Origin: Cyanobium sp. Aljojuca 7A6 | GTDB lineage: Bacteria > Cyanobacteriota > Cyanobacteriia > PCC-6307 > Cyanobiaceae | Assembly (NCBI RefSeq): GCF_024346455.1 | Contig: NZ_JAGQCY010000004.1 | Coordinates: 124,001-188,000, forward strand | DNA: 64,000 nt | Reading direction: 5' to 3' | Shown: piece by piece, positions 59,771-64,000 of the stretch | How positions within the stretch are numbered: position 1 is the first letter of the stretch | Layout: every line of letters begins with the position of its first letter | The notes under the pieces: generated by a model | What the model was told of the DNA's origin: nothing | What the model saw: only the letters and a program-made list of their open reading frames with translations | Databases searched by the model: none | Made by a program: the position numbers and the translations under genes

Positions 59771-61834
59771 TCAGCGCTGCTCCAGCAGGGCCAGGCCTGC
59801 CAGGATTCCCTCGGCGGCGTTGCGCACGCTGTAGTGGCTGTTGACCAACTCCCTTGCCGTTGCCCCCATGCGAGCGGCGGCGGCGGGATCGGCGGCCATC
59901 CGGCCCATGGCCACGGCCAGGGCCGCTGGCTGGCCGACGGGGCTCACCAGGCCCGTGCGGCCCTCGAGCACCAGATCCTCGGCGCATCCCACCTGGTCGC
60001 TCACGATCGCAGGCAGCCCGCAGGCCATGGCCTCGTTCACCACCAGCCCCCAGGTTTCGCCGTGGTCGGAGGGCAGTACGAGGCAGTCGGCCACCGCGTA
60101 GGCCGACGGCATGGCGGACTGGTTCAGGAAGCCGGCGAAGCTCACCGGCAGGCCGTGCTGGCTGGCCAGCGCCCTGCAGGCCTCCTCCAGGGGCCCGCTC
60201 CCCACGAGGAGCAGATGCACGGATGGGACCAAGGGGTCCACCAGCAGCAACCGCAGCGCTTCAAGCAGGTCGAACGGGCGCTTCTTGGGCTGCAGCTTGC
60301 CGGCGAACAGAAAACAGAAGGCCTCCTGGGGGATGCCCCAGTCCTGGCGCAGCGCGTCCCGGCGCGGGCGCAGGGCCCTGGCCCTGTCGCTGAAGTAGGC
60401 GTTATCCACGAAGTGGGGCGAGTGCACCAGCTGCCTCTGGGGGACCCCGAACTGGCGGTACCAGCGGGCATTGGCCGTGCCGACCGGAAGGCCGACGCCG
60501 ACCCCCCGGAACAGGAGCCAATAGGCGAGCGTCAGGGGCCAGGACCTGGGGCGGAAGGCATTGGAATCCATTCGCAGCAGCACCGGCAGACCCTGCAGGC
60601 GGGCGGCGATGAACAGCTGCACCATTCCCAGGAAGTGCCAGCCGGTCAGCAGCAGGGCATCGGGCCGCTCCCGGCCTGGACCGAACCCCAGCTCCACCAG
60701 GGGACGTGCCAGCCAGACCCCCCGATAGCCGGAGGTGATGCCGCGGCCACGGCCGCTGGTGGCTTCGTGCCAGGCGTAGCCCTCCAGCAGGGGCACGTCC
60801 CACTCGAAGGCAACCCCGAATCCCAGCCCCTGGGTCCGGGCATCCGGAAGGGTGAGATACAGCACCTCGCTGCGCACACCGGGGGCATGGGCGAGGGTCT
60901 GGAACAGGGGCGTCTGGTACTGCACCGGATGGCTACCGGCGATCAGCAGCCGGCGCCGGCGCGTCGGCAGCAGGGCCGGACCCCGCTTCTGCAGGCGCAA
61001 AGCCCAGAGCAGGCCACGTCCTTCGGCGACCAGGGTGGGTGGGATCCACCAGGGATGGCGCAGGTGGTGCCGGCTGCGCACCGACCCCAGCCAGCCCCGC
61101 AGGCAGGCCGCCAGAGCCACGGTCAGGGGCTGGGTGCGCAGCTGGAAGTAGTAGCGCCCCACGGCATGGTCGGGCTTCACCGTGGTGAGGTGCTTGCCAT
61201 AGCTGCGGGTTCCGCCCCGCTCGGCCCTGAGGTGGTGGATCAGGGCGCCGGGCACGTACTGAATCGGGTGGCCGGCCTGGCGCCAGCGGTGGGCGAATTC
61301 GGCTTCGAAGCGGTAAGCCACCCGCACGAAGTTCTGGTCGAACCCGCCCAGGTCGAGGGCCAGCTGGCGAGGGATGGCCACGTTGCCCCCCATGAATTCC
61401 GCCACCGTGCGGGGCCGCAGGCTGTTGAACAGGAAGGGTCCGTCCTCCGGATCGCTCTGGCCCTGGTGCCAGGGCTGCAGCACCCGACCGGCGAGCATGG
61501 CCTCGCTGCTGCCAGCTCCGGCCAGTGCGTGGGCGTTGAGCAGCTCCGGGTCCGGCAGGATGTCGTCATCGAGGAACAGCACCCTGTCGCCGCGGGCCTC
61601 CTGCAGGGCCACATTCATGGCGCCGGTGATGGAAGGAGTCGGCAGCCTCAGCCACTGGATGCTTCCCTGCGCCTGCCAGACGCTCAGCTGGGCTTCGCAG
61701 TCCGGATCGTGGCGGGGGGTCTGGTCGATGACCAGCAGCTCAAAGGGGGGGGGATCCAGGGCCAGCAGGGCGGCGACGCTGTCGATCAGCACCCGATCAC
61801 GGCCGTAGGTGGGAATCGCGACGCTGATGGTCAT
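59771..61834 (-). CDS. GT2-GT4 fusion glycosyltransferase
   Basis: 687 residues, two complete transferase domains. Residues ~1-275 are GT2: SVAIPTYGRDRVLIDSVAAL, LLVIDQTPRHDPDCE, VLFLDDDILPDPEL and MGGNVAIPRQLALDLGGF. After a basic linker, ~290-687 form a GT-B enzyme that starts LLIAGSHPVQYQTPLFQTLA, with FLFAGKLQPKKRPFDLLEAL, LLVGSGPLEEA and LVLPSDHGETWGLVVNEAMA. It probably adds two sugars in succession to the same lipid-linked chain. No stop or frameshift separates the domains. Coupled on both sides. Confidence 0.9.
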   Translation of the reverse strand: MTISVAIPTYGRDRVLIDSVAALLALDPPPFELLVIDQTPRHDPDCEAQLSVWQAQGSIQWLRLPTPSITGAMNVALQEARGDRVLFLDDDILPDPELLNAHALAGAGSSEAMLAGRVLQPWHQGQSDPEDGPFLFNSLRPRTVAEFMGGNVAIPRQLALDLGGFDQNFVRVAYRFEAEFAHRWRQAGHPIQYVPGALIHHLRAERGGTRSYGKHLTTVKPDHAVGRYYFQLRTQPLTVALAACLRGWLGSVRSRHHLRHPWWIPPTLVAEGRGLLWALRLQKRGPALLPTRRRRLLIAGSHPVQYQTPLFQTLAHAPGVRSEVLYLTLPDARTQGLGFGVAFEWDVPLLEGYAWHEATSGRGRGITSGYRGVWLARPLVELGFGPGRERPDALLLTGWHFLGMVQLFIAARLQGLPVLLRMDSNAFRPRSWPLTLAYWLLFRGVGVGLPVGTANARWYRQFGVPQRQLVHSPHFVDNAYFSDRARALRPRRDALRQDWGIPQEAFCFLFAGKLQPKKRPFDLLEALRLLLVDPLVPSVHLLLVGSGPLEEACRALASQHGLPVSFAGFLNQSAMPSAYAVADCLVLPSDHGETWGLVVNEAMACGLPAIVSDQVGCAEDLVLEGRTGLVSPVGQPAALAVAMGRMAADPAAAARMGATARELVNSHYSVRNAAEGILAGLALLEQR

Positions 61835-62766
61835 GGCAGGGTGGCCAGTTTGAGCCGGGCCTTGAGGTGCCAGGGGTTGAGGCTGAGGGCCTGGCGCAGA
61901 TAGTGGCGGGCCAGGTCAGGGCGCTCGCCGCTGAGGCAGGCGCCGATGAAGTAGGCCCCATCGGCTTGCCGGCGGGGTTGGGCCCGCAAGCCGCGGCAGC
62001 GCTCGCTCAGGACCTCCGCCTCGGCCAGAACGGGAGCCTCCGGCTGCCCGCCGCGGCGGGCCCGGGTGGCCGCCACGATCAGGGCGTGGAAGGCCTCCTG
62101 CTCCTGGCGCCGCGAGCCGCTGATCGATCCGGGGGAGAGGGTGGCCTCGTAAAGCACCTCCGGCACCACCAGGTGGCTGCCGACCTCCACCATGCGGCTC
62201 CACAGATCGATGTCCTGGGCGAAGTAGAACATCTCGCGGTAGCCGCCGGCCCGTTCATAGGCGCTGCGGCGCAGCATCACCGAGCCGTGGATGGCGGGCC
62301 CGGTGAGGCCATCGGCGAGCTCCTCTGGCTTCGGCGCGTTCACCCGCACGGTGGCTCCCTCGGGCACCACCAGGCGCACATGGGTGGAGCAAAGGCTGGC
62401 GTCGGGGTTCTCCTGCAGGCAGCGCAGCTGGCGTTGCAACCTGCCGGGAAGGGAGATGTCGCCGGCATCCTGGCGGGCGATGAAGCAGCCGCGGGCCACC
62501 TGGCAGCCTTCGATCAGTGAGCGGGTGAGGCCGCGCCCCTGCCGCTCCAGCACCCGCAGGCGCGGCTCACAGGCGGCGCGGGCCGCCAGCTGCGCGCCGG
62601 TGTCGTCGCTGGAGCCATCGTTGATCACCACGATCTCCAGATTCACCCCCTCCTGGCTGGTTAGGGAATCGAGGCTGGCGCTGAGACCGGCGCCGCCATT
62701 GCGAACCCCCATCACCACCGAGACCAGCGGCGCCGTGCCGGTTTCAAGCTCCACAGGCTCCTGCAT
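61831..62766 (-). CDS. GT2 glycosyltransferase with C-terminal TPR-like tail
   Basis: 311 residues. GT-A domain ~14-230: LVSVVMGVRNGGAGLSASLD, LEIVVINDGSSDDTGAQLAA, ARQDAGDISLPGRLQRQLRC (the Asp-x-Asp equivalent) and YFAQDIDLWSRMVE. The last ~50 residues (GERPDLARHYLRQALSLNPW) look like one TPR repeat plus a capping helix, perhaps for binding a partner transferase. ATG 62766 lies four bases after the next gene's stop; its own stop overlaps the fusion gene by four bases. Confidence 0.88.
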   Translation of the reverse strand: MQEPVELETGTAPLVSVVMGVRNGGAGLSASLDSLTSQEGVNLEIVVINDGSSDDTGAQLAARAACEPRLRVLERQGRGLTRSLIEGCQVARGCFIARQDAGDISLPGRLQRQLRCLQENPDASLCSTHVRLVVPEGATVRVNAPKPEELADGLTGPAIHGSVMLRRSAYERAGGYREMFYFAQDIDLWSRMVEVGSHLVVPEVLYEATLSPGSISGSRRQEQEAFHALIVAATRARRGGQPEAPVLAEAEVLSERCRGLRAQPRRQADGAYFIGACLSGERPDLARHYLRQALSLNPWHLKARLKLATLP

Positions 62767-62770
62767 CAGC

Positions 62771-64000
62771 TCAGGTCATGTTCCCCCCTGGGCGGGGTTC
62801 TGGAGGCAGCCGTGTCCGGACCCCCATGCTCAGGCGTGCGGCCCGGCCCCAGCCCAGCACGGCGGCGAGCAGCCTGTAGAAGACGAACTCCAGCTGCTGC
62901 CGGCGCCCCTGCCAGGCCCCGGTCCGCCAGGCGAGCTGGAACAGCCGCTCTGAGGCCTGCTCCGCACCGGCGGCGCCGCACTGGCGGCTGAGCAGGAAGG
63001 CGGAGCGGGAGAATCGCGCCATCTCGGGGCTGCGGCGGTCGACGCCGGCGGCCAGGGCGCTGCGCAGCAGGGAGTCCTGGGCCCGGGCCCGGTCCCCCAG
63101 CTTGCGGGGGTCGAGGTGACCCCGGTCGCTGAGGTGGTCGTTGCCCATGTGGATCCGCCGCACCGACACCGGCTCCGGCACCCACACCAGCGGGGCCCCG
63201 GCGGCGCCGGCCCTGCCGTCGTACTCCCAGTCCTCCTCGTTGATCCACGGCTGCCAGGGGCCGATCCGGTCGAGCAGCTCGCGCCGGTACAGCGGACAGC
63301 TGGTGGTCCACCAGCGCTCCAGCAGCAGCAGGGGGAACAGGCGCTCCAGGGGTGTGCCGGTGGCCCGCATCGGTCCGCGGCGCTGGATCGGGTGCCTGGA
63401 ATGGTCCTCCTCCAGGCTGGGGCCGTAGGCGATCCGGGCCTCGGTGGAGCTGTTCAGGGCCGCCACCTGGGCGCTGAACTTGCCAGGCAGCAGCAGGTCG
63501 TCGCTGTCGAGATACTGCACGAATTCGCCGTGGCTGTGGTCGAGGCCCCGTTGGCGGGCGGCGCCGGGCCCGCCATTGGGCTGGTGGATCACCCGGATGA
63601 CCGTCGGATGGGCGGTGGCCAGGCCATCGGCCACGGCGCCAGTGTCGTCGTTGGAGCCGTCGTCAACGATGACGATCTCGATCGGCCGGTGGTCCTGGGC
63701 CAACACGCTGGCCACGGCTTCGCGCAGCAGGGCGGAGCGGTTGTGCACCGGGATGATCGTGCTCACCAGGCCGGGCACCGGCGCAGGCCGCAGGGCGGCG
63801 ATGCGTTCGAGGGCGGGGCGCCGCATCACGGCACGGGCCCGCTCCAGGTTGGGGTTGCCGGGCTGGTACTTGAGGGGCTGGCCGCGGTGCCAGAGGTGCA
63901 CGATCGGCTCGTAGCCCCAGATCCAGGTGGGTCGGGTGAGGCAGCGGTCCCAGAACTCGTTGTCTTCACCGCCCCAGCCGACGAAGCCCTCGTCCATGCC
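62771..64000 (-). CDS. Two-domain glycosyltransferase, N-terminus beyond window
   Basis: The frame runs off the right edge. The first residues seen, DEGFVGWGGEDNEFWDRC, belong to the C-terminal part of a galactosyltransferase-type (Glyco_transf_7C) GT-A domain, so a first transferase domain lies outside. A second GT2 domain follows from residue ~75: STIIPVHNRSALLREAVASV, IVIVDDGSNDDTGA, QYLDSDDLLLPGKF and NEEDWEYDGRAG. The C-terminal ~120 residues are helical with LFQLAWRTGAWQGRR. Treating the ATG at 63997 as a start would cut the first domain, so it should be read as partial. Confidence 0.87.
   Translation of the reverse strand, partial: GMDEGFVGWGGEDNEFWDRCLTRPTWIWGYEPIVHLWHRGQPLKYQPGNPNLERARAVMRRPALERIAALRPAPVPGLVSTIIPVHNRSALLREAVASVLAQDHRPIEIVIVDDGSNDDTGAVADGLATAHPTVIRVIHQPNGGPGAARQRGLDHSHGEFVQYLDSDDLLLPGKFSAQVAALNSSTEARIAYGPSLEEDHSRHPIQRRGPMRATGTPLERLFPLLLLERWWTTSCPLYRRELLDRIGPWQPWINEEDWEYDGRAGAAGAPLVWVPEPVSVRRIHMGNDHLSDRGHLDPRKLGDRARAQDSLLRSALAAGVDRRSPEMARFSRSAFLLSRQCGAAGAEQASERLFQLAWRTGAWQGRRQQLEFVFYRLLAAVLGWGRAARLSMGVRTRLPPEPRPGGNMT

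Overview
The window looks like a chromosomal segment of a high-GC unicellular picocyanobacterium of the Cyanobium/Synechococcus type. This is inferred from gene content, not from a database search: a CpcS/CpeS-type phycobilin lyase, a cyanobacterial-style LexA, ThiE with an N-terminal ThiD2-like domain, a fused CobL, several families largely restricted to cyanobacteria (DUF1517, DUF3122, DUF3611, TIGR03792), and a cyanoexosortase. Genes are packed tightly, many joined by 4-base ATGA or GTGA overlaps, and convergent neighbours often overlap at their 3' ends. I see no rRNA, insertion sequence, prophage or CRISPR array. One tRNA, Ala(GGC), is present.

Bases 1-21,700 are mostly housekeeping: the end of an arylsulfatase, tRNA-Ala, lexA, argF, a GT39-like membrane glycosyltransferase, ftsH, an SRAP (YedK/HMCES) protein, a Nif11-like peptide, a DUF427 protein, ribD, a GH116 glucosidase, an OafA-type acyltransferase with an SGNH domain, cobL, and the coupled set nadK / degenerate response regulator / DUF192 lipoprotein. 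pheS, surE, a TIC21-like DUF3611 protein and ribF follow.

Bases 21,700-27,830 are an envelope-glycan insert between ribF and thiE. It begins with a visibly AT-richer GT-C-like gene, then a polyprenyl-phosphate-type GT2, an FrhB-like flavoprotein, a polysaccharide pyruvyl transferase-like protein and an LPG-synthase-type membrane protein. Bases 27,877-35,087 return to core genes: thiE-thiS, DUF1517, a 52-residue ORF, larB-TIGR03792-ispF, trmD, cpcS-like, era.

From 35,101 to the right edge nearly everything serves extracellular or capsular polysaccharide. First come an outer-membrane barrel, an unknown Pro/Ala-rich envelope protein and a Wza-like exporter. Divergent from these is a Wzc-like tyrosine autokinase whose tyrosine-rich tail is broken by a one-base frameshift, followed by a convergent dual-specificity-type phosphatase. 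Next is a cyanoexosortase with its associated protein, coupled by overlap to a CapD/WbpM-like dehydratase and followed by a WecA/MraY-like initiating transferase. The remainder (48-64 kb) is a tightly coupled series on the minus strand: carbamoyltransferase, asparagine synthetase, CDP-paratose-epimerase-like enzyme, Wzy-like polymerase and many GT2/GT4 glycosyltransferases, including a GT2-GT4 fusion and an edge-truncated two-domain transferase. Together these would supply sugars, assemble and decorate repeat units, polymerise and export them, with chain length set by the kinase/phosphatase pair.
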